Positions 1 to 10,878 of a stretch of 64,000 bases of DNA are shown here, piece by piece. Made by a program: the position numbers and the translations under genes. Source of the stretch: DATJPR01 sp963752915 (GTDB lineage: Bacteria; Bacteroidota; Ignavibacteria; UBA10030; UBA6906); NCBI GenBank assembly GCA_963752915.1, contig CAVVZZ010000010.1:558001-622000 (forward strand), written 5' to 3'. The notes beneath the pieces were generated by a model, which was not told where the DNA came from, made no database searches, and saw nothing but the letters and a program-made list of their open reading frames with translations. The number at the start of each line of letters is the position of its first letter. The first letter of the stretch is position 1.

Positions 1-2017
1 GTGTGAATGACGTGAAGACCACCGGTGGAATGTACGGGTTCATCCGTACGCTGTCGGGCTGAAACCTGTTGAATCCATTGCTCCCCCCGAAATACATCTC
101 CCCCGTCCGCGGGTCTTTCGCGTATGCGCCCTGGTTGAACTCATCCCCCTGAAGGCCGTCGTTCTCATTGAAATTCTGGAAGGTCTGAGTGCCCGGGTCG
201 AACTTCGCAATGCCGTTGTTCGTGCTCACCCAGAGGTTGCCCCGTGTGTCTTCAAGGATCCCGAGGATCACATCATTTGGAAGTCCGTTTTGCACCCTGT
301 ACTGTTTGAACGTTCCGGTCCGTCGATCGAACGAATTCAGCCCTCCGGTAGTCCCCACCCAGATCGTGCCCGCGTGATCTTCAAGCAGCGAGACAACGAT
401 ATTGTCACTCAGCGATGATGCATTTGCATCGTCATGCCGGAAGTGGGTGAACGTGCCCGACGTACGTTCGAATCGATCGAGCCCCCCTCCATACGTTCCA
501 ACCCAGAGAGTTCCTTCGTGGTCTTTAAGCAGCGACCAAACGCCGGGTCCGCCAAGACTCCCCGGGAGGGAGTCGTTGTGGAGATAATTTGTGAATTGCG
601 CGCTCCCGGGATCAAAGCGTCCCAATCCTCCCCCGTAGGTCCCGACCCATACGACGCCGCCTGAGTCTTCGCACAGAGCGTACACTCTGTTGTCGCTCAG
701 GCTGTGGGGATCGGCGGGGTCATGGTGGAAGTGGGTGAAGGTTCCTTTTCCTCTGTCATATCGATCCAGGCCGGCGCTCACGAGACCGATCCAGAGGTTC
801 CCGGAGTGATCTTCGAGTAGGCATTCGACGTTGTTGTCGCCGATCGATTGAGGATGCGCTGCGTCGTGCGTATGGTGCGTGAAGACCTCGGTGCGAGGAT
901 TCAGCTCATCGAGGCCGAGGCGGCTTCCGATCCAGACCGTCCCCTTCCGGTCGACGTACGCCGACGAGATCACGTTGTCGAGGAGGCTCGCAGGATTGTC
1001 CGGATCGTGCTGGTAGTGGTAGAACGCGCTCAATTCCGGCTGGAAATAATCCGCGCCGTGATCTCCCGTTCCGACCCAGATCATTCCCGAACGATCCTGG
1101 TAGAGCGAGAGGATTCTGTTATCGGTCAACGCCCGCAGGTCTGCGTCGGAACGGTGGTAATGGGTGAACGCTCCCGTGATGCGATCGTATCGGTTCAACC
1201 CGCCCCGGAAGGTCCCCACCCAGAGCGTCCCGGATCGATCCTCCAATATCGGCCAGACCCAGCTATCACTGAGGCTGGTGGGGTTTCCATCTTCATGCTT
1301 GAAATGAACGAACGACTCTGTTGTGGGGTCAAATCGGTCCAGCCCTTCGTGCGTTCCAACCCAGATGGTGCCGGTATGGTCACCATACACGGAATAGACT
1401 CTGTCGTCGATGAGACTCCCCGGGTCGTTGGGCATGTGCCGGAACACTTTCGTCGACCCGTCGACGAGACGTGTTCGCGTGACACCTTGCCCGATCGCCC
1501 CGGTCCAAAGATCTCCCGACGGATCTTCATATGTCGAGTGGATGGAGCTTTTGGGGCATCCCCGCAGGTTGACTTTCGCCGCCGGGACTTTTTCAAACGA
1601 CTCCGTCAATCGATCGTAGCGGTTCAGGATTCCCGGTGTATTCAAGGTCCCGATCCACAGGGTGTTGGCCGAGTCTTCCGCAATGGAGACGATGAAATTG
1701 TCTCCCAGGCTCGATGAATCGGCCGGGTCATTCTTGAACACTTTGACCGTGTAGCCATCGAACCTGTTCAGACCGTCCTGCGTCCCGAGCCAGATGAAAC
1801 CTTCGTGGTCTTGAAAGACGCACATGACTGCGCTCTGGGAGAGGCCTTGCTTTGTCGTCAGATGCGAAAAATTGAAGAGGTGTTGCGCCTCTGCCGGGAA
1901 AATGCAGCAGGAACAGAGAATTGCGAGGAGAATGCGCCGAAGCTGGCAAGGAATGGAAAAGAGGTTCCGACGAAGTGGCCGATGTGCATGAGGTCCATCG
2001 GGCACAGCGGTGCGCAT
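1..2017 (-). CDS. Two-component regulator propeller sensor, N-terminal part (runs off left edge)
   Basis: An open frame runs from an ATG at 2017 to the left edge, giving at least 672 residues; the C-terminus is outside the window. GGAG lies 6 nt upstream of the ATG. Residues about 26-45 form a signal peptide (RRILLAILCSCCIFPAEAQ), preceded by an unusually long polar N-region. Then come many repeats of about 45-50 residues with the pattern SLSDNxVxxLLEDHxGTIWVGT followed by GGGLDRF. These are Reg_prop blades, which in known proteins fold into two periplasmic seven-bladed propellers that sense ligands. In the family a Y_Y_Y domain, a membrane helix and a kinase or other output domain follow. 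The paralogue at 56491-60681 has the complete architecture. The output domain of this copy cannot be told from here. Confidence 0.85.
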   Translation of the reverse strand, partial: MRTAVPDGPHAHRPLRRNLFSIPCQLRRILLAILCSCCIFPAEAQHLFNFSHLTTKQGLSQSAVMCVFQDHEGFIWLGTQDGLNRFDGYTVKVFKNDPADSSSLGDNFIVSIAEDSANTLWIGTLNTPGILNRYDRLTESFEKVPAAKVNLRGCPKSSIHSTYEDPSGDLWTGAIGQGVTRTRLVDGSTKVFRHMPNDPGSLIDDRVYSVYGDHTGTIWVGTHEGLDRFDPTTESFVHFKHEDGNPTSLSDSWVWPILEDRSGTLWVGTFRGGLNRYDRITGAFTHYHRSDADLRALTDNRILSLYQDRSGMIWVGTGDHGADYFQPELSAFYHYQHDPDNPASLLDNVISSAYVDRKGTVWIGSRLGLDELNPRTEVFTHHTHDAAHPQSIGDNNVECLLEDHSGNLWIGLVSAGLDRYDRGKGTFTHFHHDPADPHSLSDNRVYALCEDSGGVVWVGTYGGGLGRFDPGSAQFTNYLHNDSLPGSLGGPGVWSLLKDHEGTLWVGTYGGGLDRFERTSGTFTHFRHDDANASSLSDNIVVSLLEDHAGTIWVGTTGGLNSFDRRTGTFKQYRVQNGLPNDVILGILEDTRGNLWVSTNNGIAKFDPGTQTFQNFNENDGLQGDEFNQGAYAKDPRTGEMYFGGSNGFNRFQPDSVRMNPYIPPVVFTSFT

Positions 2018-2109
2018 AGGATTCTCCACGCTACGATGAGAACAGGCACACCAGGTCCCCACGCCGGACGGCATGGGGCGCCTGGTGCGAGAGTGTTTGA
2101 CCTTTCGAT

Positions 2110-5100
2110 CTACTTGAGGAATATCATTTTCCTTGTCTGGACGAACGACGCGGCCCCACCGCTCGCTGTCGGCCGCGCCTCGATGCGGTAGAAGTAGACA
2201 CCGGAACCGACGGTGTTCCCGTGGTCATTGAGTCCGTTCCATTGAATCGCATACGACCCGGCCTTCTGGACATCCCGGATGAGCGTTCGAACAACCTGGC
2301 CCAGAACGTTGTAGACGACGAGCGTGATCTGCCGATCTTCGGGCAGATCGTACTTGATCGTCGTCGTCGGATTAAACGGATTGGGATAGTTTTGTTCCAG
2401 CGCAAATGTTGTCGGGACATCGCCTGAAGGGGAAGACTCGTCGGATTCAGGCTTCTGGAGTCCGGTGAACGCCGAAGCAAGATTGACCTGGACCCGGCGT
2501 CCCATAATGACGTTCCCGGCGATGAATGCCCCGGTCGCCCTGCTTCGGTCAAGGATGGATATCGTTCCGCTCGGGGAATAGATGTTCGCGTTGACGACGG
2601 CATCCGGTCCGACGAGTGCCGCCAACCCGTACGATGGATCATCGGTATCCTTTCCATTGACGTAGAACACGAGTTGCGACGCGCTCAGCCCGCTTCTCGG
2701 TGCAGGTCCGATCACCGAGGCTCCAAGCCCTACGATCCATTTTGCCAGCCGGACCGTGGAGGCGGAGCCGGCAAGGAGCTGGGCGTTTCCGAGAAGAAGG
2801 ACTTGTGTTGCATCATAGGTCCCTCCGCTCAACGTGAGTGTCGCATTTTGTCCGACGAAGATAGACCGGTAGCGTCCGGGTGCAAGGGTCAAGCTCGCCC
2901 CATTGGCGACCGAGATATCGGTGCTTCCTGCATTCGCGGCCTGGAAGGGGGGGAGTTTGCTGATGACGGGGAGGGCAAGGGGCGTTGAGAGGGTCCCAGT
3001 GATCGTCCCCTTGTTGGTTAACGTATTGTAAAACACGTTACTGGCCACGGTCGCACCGGAGACCACCGTGATCCGGTTTGCCTTTATCGCATAGTTGGGC
3101 GGCGTGTTGACACGTGTTCCGACAATCAGCTCAATCCGTGGCAATCCGGAACTCCGGACACCATTCACGATCACACTCCCGGAGACAACCTGAGAGCTGT
3201 CCACAAGCCAGACGCTGTTTGTCCCGACAATGACCGCATCCGGCGAGAAGGGGGCGGAGACATAGACGGATTGTGTTGACTGACGGAAGAAGCTGTCCTG
3301 CACCGCAGGAATGAATCCTTGCGCGTGCACCGAGAACGTGTAACTCCCGACGGTCGCCGTGCCGGCGTAGGTTGTCGTGTAAATTCCGTTGTTCCCTTCC
3401 GTCAGGGTAAACGTCTGTGGTTCACCACCGGGGGGCGATACAATCGCCTGAACAAGTGCTCCCGTCACAGGTCCGCCGCCGGTGACATGTTCACTGCCAG
3501 GGGATTGGCCGCCTTGAGACAGAGTAACCACAATGTTGACCTTGTCACCCTGGACGTAGTTCGCCTTATTGTAGGCCACGCCCATGGTAACGTCGGCCGC
3601 ACCAATGATCGCGAGGTGTAACGTCTCCGGGTTCGGTGGAGGCGGAGTCGTGTTTGCGCCCTCGACATGCAGCGTCCACTTTCCACCTTCCGGATGGTCA
3701 ATCTTGTAGAAGGCGTATGTCGAACCTGCAGCATATGCTGACACCGGGGTAGCGGAACAGCGTGGCGGGCACGATCGTATCCCCGGAAGGACTGATCAAT
3801 CCGAGGACGAAGGTGCTCCCCTGCCAATTGAGACCGGGGAGGATGCTCCCGACGCCCGGGTCGACGGCGCCTTGCCAGTTCAGTCCGCCTTGCCAGTTCA
3901 ATCCGCCCTGCCAGTTCAGACCGCCCTGCCAGTTCAAACCGTTGGCATTCGAAGCGAATGTCGTATCGGCGAGCAGTTGCAGACCGGTGATCCTGTTCCA
4001 CATCTGCTTCACCACCGGGCTGATCGTTGTGTCCGCCGCGAAGTAGTATGCTCCCGCCGTGGTGTCGGCGAGCGTGCTGCTGAGATTCTGGCCGGAGCTA
4101 CCGGAAAATCCCAGCGTGAAGAGATGTTCTCCTGCTCCACGAAGCGACGGTGCGAGCGTCAATGCATTCGGTGATCCGCTCTCTTCCCCCGCGCTAAAAA
4201 GAATTATGGCGCGTGAATTCGGTGATGGGGACGCCGTAACCTGCGACAGCGCCGTTTGTAATCCCTGACCAATAGCGCTTGTTCCGCCAACCGCCATCGC
4301 ACCGATGGCATTGCCGATGGGTGCCCGCGATGCGCTGTCGGTCACCGTTGTGAGCGGATAAATCACGGTACTCGGGAGTTGGACGACTCCGACGCGGTCG
4401 CCGGGACGCAGCTGCTGAATGAGTTCCTGCGCACTGTTCTTTGAAGGAGTGAAACCGTCGTACGTGGTCGAGAACGTCGAAGAACCATCAAAGACGAGAA
4501 CGAGATCGACATGGCTTGCGGGGATATGTGTATAGATGTATCCGATCCCGGCTGTGTCAGGCGGATGAAGAGATCGCTTCGACGTCTCACCATTTTTGAT
4601 GAAACCGTACATCGTCACCGTATCATTGGCATTGCCCATAAACGGGACGTACTGCGGATAGCCGGGGTTATAGATATCACCCAGACCACCGAAATGTCCG
4701 AATTCATGGGTCGCAACGTTCTGCACATCCTTCACGCCGGCAGTGTCCGCAGGACCCGTGACGTTCGCGAATGTAAAATTCTCCGCATTGAATGCCACAT
4801 CGACGTCGGTCATCTCCCCATTCAGACTGTTATACCTGACGCGGGTGACGGCGATGACGTTCGGATCGACGCCGATCGAGTCCGCCCAGTGACTTGAGAC
4901 CCAGACGATGTTATTGACTCCGTCGGGCAGTCCTCCCCATTGCGACGAGGAAGTGGTGCCGCCGGAGGAGTACTTGACCTGGGGCAATTGATTCCAGGTG
5001 GCAAATGAGGAGTCGATGATCGGCGCAAACCCCGATGGGACCGTAGAACTGATCGAATACGTCCCCTTTCCATCCGCCCAATGGAGCGGAATCCCGGAGA

Positions 5101-7465
5101 GCGTTGTGTTGACGACATAGTGATTCCCGTAGATTCGGGGCGAAACGCCGATCAGAAGGTCGGGGGCGAACTCTGATGTATTGTTCGCGGTGTCGGTCGA
5201 CAAGGCCGTAAGGAAGTAGCCGGGGGTCAACGGAACGGGTAACGTGTACGCGAAGGTGGCGTTTCCGAGCGAGTCCGTTCGCACGGTCGTTGTTCCGACC
5301 AGCGCTTGCGCCCCGCCGTACCCCGTCGGGTCGGGCGTTGCGTCCTGGAAGAATTGAATCCGGGACAATGTATTCGGCCAGCTCACGATCGATCCCCGCA
5401 CGAGCGATGATTCGGGGGACGCGATGTAGAGGATCGGGTAATTCTGCGCGTTGTTGATCGAGTCCGGAAGCGCGGGATAGGTGTCGGGGACCGGATGCTT
5501 CGGGACCATGTTCACGGTCACGCCGTCGCCTCCGAGGTCGATGCCGAGGCCGCCATTCCCGTAAATGAGATTCGAATAGAACACGTTGTGTGCGGGAACC
5601 GGGTTCCCTTTGCGCACGACGATCCCCGCTCCACCGTTATGGATCACGACGTTGCCGGCATTCGGGCTGAGCCCTCCAACGGTGTTGTCCGAGCCGAGGA
5701 TAACGATTCCATTTCCGGGGAAGTTGTCGATCAACAGTCCCTGGACAGTTACGCCGGATAGTAGTGTCAAACCATCCGCATCTGGTCCGGCATTCTGACC
5801 GTTGATTTCAATTAGTGGCTTCCCCGCATATCCCGGCTGCGTCGTTCCGTCCATGATGACGACATCGGTCAGCGGAGGCAACGATGAAAGAGGGGAGAGG
5901 GTCTGAACCCCGCTTCCCGCCACGTTGAACCGGAGCGTGTCAGGTCCCGGATTCGCGTTGGCAGACAGGATTACGTCTCGCACCGTCCCCGTCCCGGTAT
6001 CGGCGAACGAAGTAACGGTGAACGTATTCAGCAGGAAACTGACGGCGATCACATGATTGGATGTGATTGCCGGGAATGTATAGGAGGTCACCGGACCAAC
6101 CGAGGATCCGTCGACATAGACCGCGGCGACGTGATATCCCGTGGACGGAGTGAACACATACGCCGGAGTCGAGCCAAAGGGGACGATGCTGACACCGTCG
6201 GGGGAGACGGCGCCATTCATCCCTGCCGTCGACGTAATGGCATAGGTGTTGATGGCAAATACGACGTTGATCGTATGGTTCGATGTGTCATTCACAAACG
6301 TATAGCTTGATGTGGAATCGACTCGCGATCCATCCACGAACACGGTGTCGACGTGGTAGTGAGCGTCGGGAAGGAACTGGAACGTCTTCGATTCGCCGTA
6401 GGTGACGGAGATGGTTCCTTGCGGAACAATCTTCCCATGCGCTCCCGAGGACGCGAGAATCGTATACGCATTAATGACGAATGTTGCTCTGATGGAATGG
6501 TTGGCTGCCAACGGGGCAAATGTATACGTGGCGTTGTTCCCGACATATGCGTCGTCGACAAAGAGACTGTCGATGTGATAGTGCGGGTTTGCTGTTACGG
6601 TGAATCCGGGCGTCGAGCCGTACGGGGCCGTGAGCGTGCCGACAGGAGTGATTGTGCCGTTCGGTCCCGCGGATGCAACAATTGTATAAGTATCGATTGC
6701 GAAGGTGACTCTGATGGCATGGTTCGACAACACATTGGTAAACGTATAGGAAGCCGGTGCGCCGATGTAGGATCCATCAACGATGACACTATCGACGTGA
6801 TAGTGGAGACTCGGAGCGAATGTGAACAGCTGGCTGGCCCCAGGATTCACATTGACCGGACCGGAAGGTGACACTGAACCGTTCGTTCCAGCCGAGGCGG
6901 TTATCGTGTAGTTGAAATCACCGCTCACCTGCAAATCGAGATAGCTTTTCGAGCTTTCCCACGAACCGTGGACGGCGAGGAGGTTGGTCCCCGTCGGGGA
7001 GAGAACACTATCGGGGACGCTAAAGACAAAATTGTCCTGAGAAGCGCAGGTATTGTGTTCCTTCTTCCCTTTGGAAATATCACACCCGTTGAAAAACACC
7101 TGAACCTCATTGTCGAGCGCCACACCGATTTTCAGGTTGCGGGTTCCGGATGGCAGGGTGATCTGTCTACGGAGAAGGACGTCACGGGAAGACGGCCAGA
7201 GAATCTTGATGTGAAGCGAGTCATTCAACGGGCATGGAGGTGATGATGTGTTGTTCAACGTTCCGACCGCCGCAGTGCCAACAGGCCACGACGCATCATT
7301 GTAGGTCGCCTTCATGAATGAGGCGATATCAGATGCATTGGACTTTACAATCAGGTACTTGTATCCCGGCGCCTGATAAGGCAGGATGACCTGATTGAGT
7401 TGACTAAGGGCAAGAATAGGGATCGCAAGGATTGCCAGGGTAAGAGAGAGTATCCGACGTCGCAT
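2110..7465 (-). CDS. Giant secreted metzincin/VWA protein with type IX sorting domain (one frameshift)
   Basis: As read there are two frames, 7537-3698 and 3744-2110, which join as one protein of about 1,784 residues if one base is removed from the GGGG run at 3746-3749 (CCCC on the coding strand). The ATG at 7465 is preferred: GGAGGAG lies 7 nt upstream and MRRRILSLTLAILAIPILAL is a signal peptide. Domains in order: an N-terminal beta region; four InlB-B-like repeats (about residues 180-480, each with HYHVDSVxVDG); a parallel beta-helix segment starting with a CSLREA-like stretch (490-660); a matrixin-like zinc protease with HEFGHFGGLGD near residue 922; a VWA domain (VDLVLVFDGSSTF, about 980-1130); four GGLNWQ units; a beta-rich part; and the CTD (QNYPNPFNP). 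It is probably exported and anchored by the type IX system. Its substrate is unknown. Confidence 0.8.
3870..3941 (-). repeat. Four 18-bp tandem repeats encoding GGLNWQ
   Basis: Four consecutive 18-bp units (3870-3887, 3888-3905, 3906-3923, 3924-3941) differ at only a few third positions and encode GGLNWQ in the large protein at 2110-7465. A related single copy (PGLNWQGS) occurs near 3820-3838. The unit is a multiple of 3, so copy-number change keeps the frame. Confidence 0.9.
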
Positions 7466-7533
7466 CAATAGCTCCTCCAGAAAAGTTGACCTGTGGTGTG
7501 GCGCATTGGATGGTGCATGATAACGGCGGGGGG

Positions 7534-8052
7534 TCACTGTTTCAGAGCCTTGGTCTCAACCGCCACGCGGAGCTGCGAGGTAAATTCATCGACGGTCACG
7601 CGATCCGAGACCATCGGCTTGCCCGTTGCCGCATCTTTGGCAATCGTATATTTCCCCTCGGTCCCTCCTGCCACCCGGTACGTCCCCTCAGGGGATTTCC
7701 GTGCGAAGACGATGACATCTTCGTCCTTCCGGAAGACCGGCGTATCACTGTACATCTCGCCGATCCCGTCGACCTCTCCGCCCGGGACAAAGAGGGTAAG
7801 CGAGGATCCTGACGTTGTCCCCTTCACATTTTCTGAGACGGCGATGGTGACCTGCGTCCTGATCCGGGTATGGGTTTCGTCCCATTGGGCAATAAGCGAT
7901 GCCACATGGCCCACGGCCACAACATCCGACTGACGCGCAAGGTCGGCGGCTGTCATGGACGACGGTTGGGCCCAGGCCGACGAGAATCCGAGAGCGAGGG
8001 ATGATGCGGTGACAAGGAACCGCAGCCGGCGTCTGAGCATTGGCTGTCTCAT
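7534..8052 (-). CDS. Small secreted protein of unknown function
   Basis: A 172-residue protein with a clear signal peptide (about residues 1-28, LRFLVTASSLALGFSSAWAQ). GGAG lies 8 nt before the ATG at 8052. The mature part begins with MTAADLARQSDVVAVGHVAS and continues with alternating strands (TRIRTQVTIAVSENVKG, SSLTLFVPGGEVDG). This looks like a single small beta domain of a type often annotated only as hypothetical. It lies 68 bp upstream of the giant metzincin protein in the same orientation, so the two are probably cotranscribed and this protein may be its partner or chaperone. That role is inferred from position only. No catalytic motif was recognised. Confidence 0.7.
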   Translation of the reverse strand: MRQPMLRRRLRFLVTASSLALGFSSAWAQPSSMTAADLARQSDVVAVGHVASLIAQWDETHTRIRTQVTIAVSENVKGTTSGSSLTLFVPGGEVDGIGEMYSDTPVFRKDEDVIVFARKSPEGTYRVAGGTEGKYTIAKDAATGKPMVSDRVTVDEFTSQLRVAVETKALKQ

Positions 8053-8399
8053 TGAACAACTCCAGCAAATGGGGGAAGAGGAATTAGTTGTGGCGATGCA
8101 GAAATGGCGGGGTGGTCGTTTCCCCGATCGGGGATCGACACCAGAAGGTTTCCTGTGCCGGGAGAGGGCATCGAAGAGTATCCTGAATGCTATGGGCAGG
8201 ATGCCGCGGCCTTACGGACGCAAAGAACGGAATTCCATGGTATACTCATGCCGTAAGGATATTTGGCAAGAGACACAGACGGGTGGAGCGACAAATATTG
8301 TACAACTCTAACCGCGGGGTTCCAGCGATGGTTCCGCAGGGGTAAGTTTATTTAATAGAGGGGCGAAGATTCGCGGTCATTAAGCCTTGGAACTTGCCG
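8053..8399. other. Intergenic region with one perfect palindrome
   Basis: No convincing gene in these 347 bp. The only notable element is the perfect 14-bp palindrome TCCCCGATCGGGGA at 8121-8134, about 70 bp upstream of the start of the small secreted protein gene. It could be an operator or chance. I saw no consensus promoter. Confidence 0.4.
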
Positions 8400-9260
8400 T
8401 TACTTCCACCTAGCGGCGTGATCCCGGGCGTATTGTTCGATGGTTATCGGAGGGCGGTGAAGGATGCGTTCGACTTCAGGAGACACCTCTGCGCAGAGGC
8501 CTGCGCGGACGATCCGGTAGAAGTTTCTCCAGCGCTCAATCCGGTCCGGGGGAACCTGCGCCGCAGCAAGGCCTGCGCATGCAGCTTCTTCGGTGAGTGA
8601 GACATAGGATATGACCTTTCCGGACGCACGGCTTATGGCGGCGACTACTTGGCTATGGTCGATGGGCTCTCCGCCGGTCAGGGTATATGCCTGTCCATCA
8701 TGAGATAGATCCGTCAGCGTGGCGGCTCCGACCGCGGCAAGGTCGCGTACGTCGATGAACGAAAGCCTGGCATCACCGGCCGGAAGATGCAATGCCCCGG
8801 TGGTGCGGATATCAGCGTACATCGGGCCCGAGTCGAAATTCTGCATGAACCAGTTCGGACGAAGGTGCGTAAAGGGGAGTCCGGACGACTCGATATACCG
8901 TTCAAGGACGCGAAGGGGAAACGTCTCATCCTGTTCGACCCCCATTGCGGTCAGGTTGACAATGTGTCGGACGCCGGACTTTGCGGCCAGATCGACAAGC
9001 GGCATGGCAGCGCGGTCCGAATGATTGTCAGCCGGTCGTGCCATAAGGAAGACTTTCTCGACCTTGCGGAGTGCCGGTGCAAACGTCTCCGGTCGATCGA
9101 AATCGAAGAGAACTGCCTCCACTTCCTGTCCCCAGCGTGACGTCACGAGGTCAGGTGTTCGCGTCGCAGCGCGTACCGGAAGGTTCTTCTCCCGAAGCAA
9201 CCGTATGAGTTCGGCTCCCGTTCTGCCGGTGGCACCGACAACAAGAATTGATCCGTTCAC
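8400..9260 (-). CDS. NmrA-like NAD(P)-binding protein (SDR, atypical)
   Basis: A 286-residue protein. The GTG at 9260 is chosen because AGGAGG lies 8 nt upstream and because the fold starts right there (VNGSILVVGATGRTGAELI). GATGRTG is the glycine-rich dinucleotide-binding loop of the NmrA/quinone-oxidoreductase-like branch of extended SDRs. Further family features are LRxLxxxNLPVRAATR, a conserved NLTAMGVE segment and HLRPNWFMQNF. In this family members are either reductases of quinones or azo compounds, or redox sensors that bind NAD(P) without catalysis. The typical SDR YxxxK is not evident, so catalysis is uncertain. It stands alone on the minus strand and no operon partner is visible. 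Confidence 0.8.
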   Translation of the reverse strand: MNGSILVVGATGRTGAELIRLLREKNLPVRAATRTPDLVTSRWGQEVEAVLFDFDRPETFAPALRKVEKVFLMARPADNHSDRAAMPLVDLAAKSGVRHIVNLTAMGVEQDETFPLRVLERYIESSGLPFTHLRPNWFMQNFDSGPMYADIRTTGALHLPAGDARLSFIDVRDLAAVGAATLTDLSHDGQAYTLTGGEPIDHSQVVAAISRASGKVISYVSLTEEAACAGLAAAQVPPDRIERWRNFYRIVRAGLCAEVSPEVERILHRPPITIEQYARDHAARWK

Positions 9261-9573
9261 GGTGGACACCTCCTGGTTCGTGCGTAGTGGTCGTAACTTC
9301 CTGGAACGCAACACATAAGCATTGCATGGTAGACATTTGCCCAACGGAATACAACCGGGCGCACTGCACCTCGGACGTCTACTTGACTGTCGTCGGGAAT
9401 TGTTCTATCATTCCTTCACGTTCATTCACACACCGGAATTTCTCATGAAGGGAGATTCCGGTTTTCTGTAGCGGGGTTCACCCGGACCCGCCATGCCTCC
9501 TCTCCCGTGATTCTTCGGTACGCGGCGACTGCGCCCGCATGTGGTCGAGACATCTCATTGAGTGGGGGCTACC
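9261..9573. other. Divergent intergenic region
   Basis: It separates the minus-strand NmrA-like gene from the plus-strand SGNH gene, so it should hold promoters for both, but I could not assign them. A hairpin at 9432-9466 is listed separately. Nothing else was recognised. Confidence 0.4.
9432..9466 (+). terminator. Terminator-like hairpin
   Basis: Perfect 8-bp inverted repeat ACCGGAAT / ATTCCGGT with a 15-nt loop, followed by TTTT. It looks like an intrinsic terminator on the plus strand, but no plus-strand gene lies just upstream and the SGNH gene begins 107 bp downstream. It may instead act as a leader attenuator or be fortuitous. Confidence 0.4.
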
Positions 9574-10707
9574 ATGTCCTCTGTACGATCGTCGCGTCTC
9601 CTTCCAACACTCGCACTGTTCGTCGTAAGTATTCTGTTCGCCTGTGCTCTGGGCGAAGTCCTGGCCCGAAGTTTTCTTCAGGAGAGAGTCTTTCTTTTTC
9701 CGCGGTACCATATCGCCTATCACTATGGTCCCTTCGTCCTCCGGGGAGTTCTCCCCAACGCCAGGTTCTGGCATCAGAGCTACGAAGGGAAATGGAGATT
9801 TGAGACGAATTCCCGGGGGTTTCGCAATGCCCGGGATTTCACCTATGAAAAGCCTGACTCAATCCTAAGGGTGCTCTGCCTCGGCGACTCGCACACCCAG
9901 GGCTACGAAACCGATCAGGACTCAACCTTCAGCGCTGACCTGGAACGGGTTCTGAATGAAAAGCATTGTCCGGCAGAGGTGATGAATGCAGGGGTCTCCG
10001 GGTTCAGCAACGCGGAGGAGCTCGCGTTTCTGGAAAATGAAGGCATGCGCTACCACCCGGACGTCGTCATTCTCGGATTCTATGCGAATGACCTTCTGGA
10101 TAACGTCCGCGCCGATCTCTATCGGTTGGATGCGCACGACAGTCTCATTGTGCATCGGACGACTTACATCCCGGGTGTACGAGCACTGGAGGTCGCGCGA
10201 ATGGTGCCGCTCACGGATTATCTGAGTCAGCATTCGTACTTGTATTCCGCACTGTTCAACGGGGCGTGGGAGTTCGTCAAAGACATGGACAAGGCCGGCG
10301 CGAAAGAACGATTGGGAAACGAATATACGATTGCAGTGGAAAATACCGTGTCGGGAAAGGAAGTCCTCCTCGCGCAGAAGATCATCTTCAGGATGGCCGA
10401 TCTCCTTGCGAAGCAGGGAATCGCCTTCTATGTCGTCGATATCCCGCAGGGGAAAGGAGACCGTGATTTCCTCCCGTCGCTTCCCGTGGAGCTCTCCGAT
10501 TCGCTCGTTTCCCATGGAATACAATGTATTTTCCCCGAGAACGTTCTTGGACCGTACCGTGGGATCATGCGATTCCATCACCCCGGAGGGCCTCACCACA
10601 TCACGGCATTTGTTCATGAACGAATCGCGGTCACTCTCGGGCAGGAAATCCTCGAGAAGGCAGGGAAAGGGCTGCTTGGAACCAGGGCTCGACCACTCCC
10701 GCGGTGA
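9574..10707 (+). CDS. Membrane-anchored SGNH/GDSL hydrolase
   Basis: A 377-residue protein. The ATG at 9574 has GGGGG 5 nt upstream; an in-frame GTG four codons earlier is less likely. Residues about 8-32 form a signal anchor (LLPTLALFVVSILFACALGE). SGNH blocks are visible: block I LCLGDSHTQGYE (nucleophile Ser of GDS), block II VMNAGVSGFSNAEE (Gly) and block III VVILGFYANDLLDN (Asn). The C-terminal FHHPGGPHH contains the likely catalytic His region. Family members are esterases or acyltransferases that act on acetylated polysaccharides and lipids outside the cytoplasm. A role in envelope glycan deacetylation or acetyl transfer is a guess from the family. The gene is followed after 171 bp by a DUF4395 protein gene with no functional link. 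Confidence 0.8.
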   Translation: MSSVRSSRLLPTLALFVVSILFACALGEVLARSFLQERVFLFPRYHIAYHYGPFVLRGVLPNARFWHQSYEGKWRFETNSRGFRNARDFTYEKPDSILRVLCLGDSHTQGYETDQDSTFSADLERVLNEKHCPAEVMNAGVSGFSNAEELAFLENEGMRYHPDVVILGFYANDLLDNVRADLYRLDAHDSLIVHRTTYIPGVRALEVARMVPLTDYLSQHSYLYSALFNGAWEFVKDMDKAGAKERLGNEYTIAVENTVSGKEVLLAQKIIFRMADLLAKQGIAFYVVDIPQGKGDRDFLPSLPVELSDSLVSHGIQCIFPENVLGPYRGIMRFHHPGGPHHITAFVHERIAVTLGQEILEKAGKGLLGTRARPLPR

Positions 10708-10878
10708 CAGTGCGCCGACAGAACATTTGCCACCCATGAAACTATCCCGGCCATTGGCGCGTAATCAGTAGGAACGTTCTTTGGTATCCATCGCCCGCTG
10801 CCAAGACGGGTCCAGGACGCAACTTCAAGCCTTCCGACTGAACTTCCACCAGGAATCGACCCTTCCCAGGAGATCACT

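Noticed and set aside
848..1717. Plus-strand frame of 289 codons
   Set aside because: It is antisense to the propeller repeats, whose WVGT/GGGLDRF periodicity shows that the minus strand is coding.
2110..3744. Separate 544-residue gene
   Set aside because: It lacks a signal peptide, and its start continues the sense of the upstream frame (FRYP then VSAYAAGSTYAF) after a one-base shift, so it is the C-terminal part of the larger protein.
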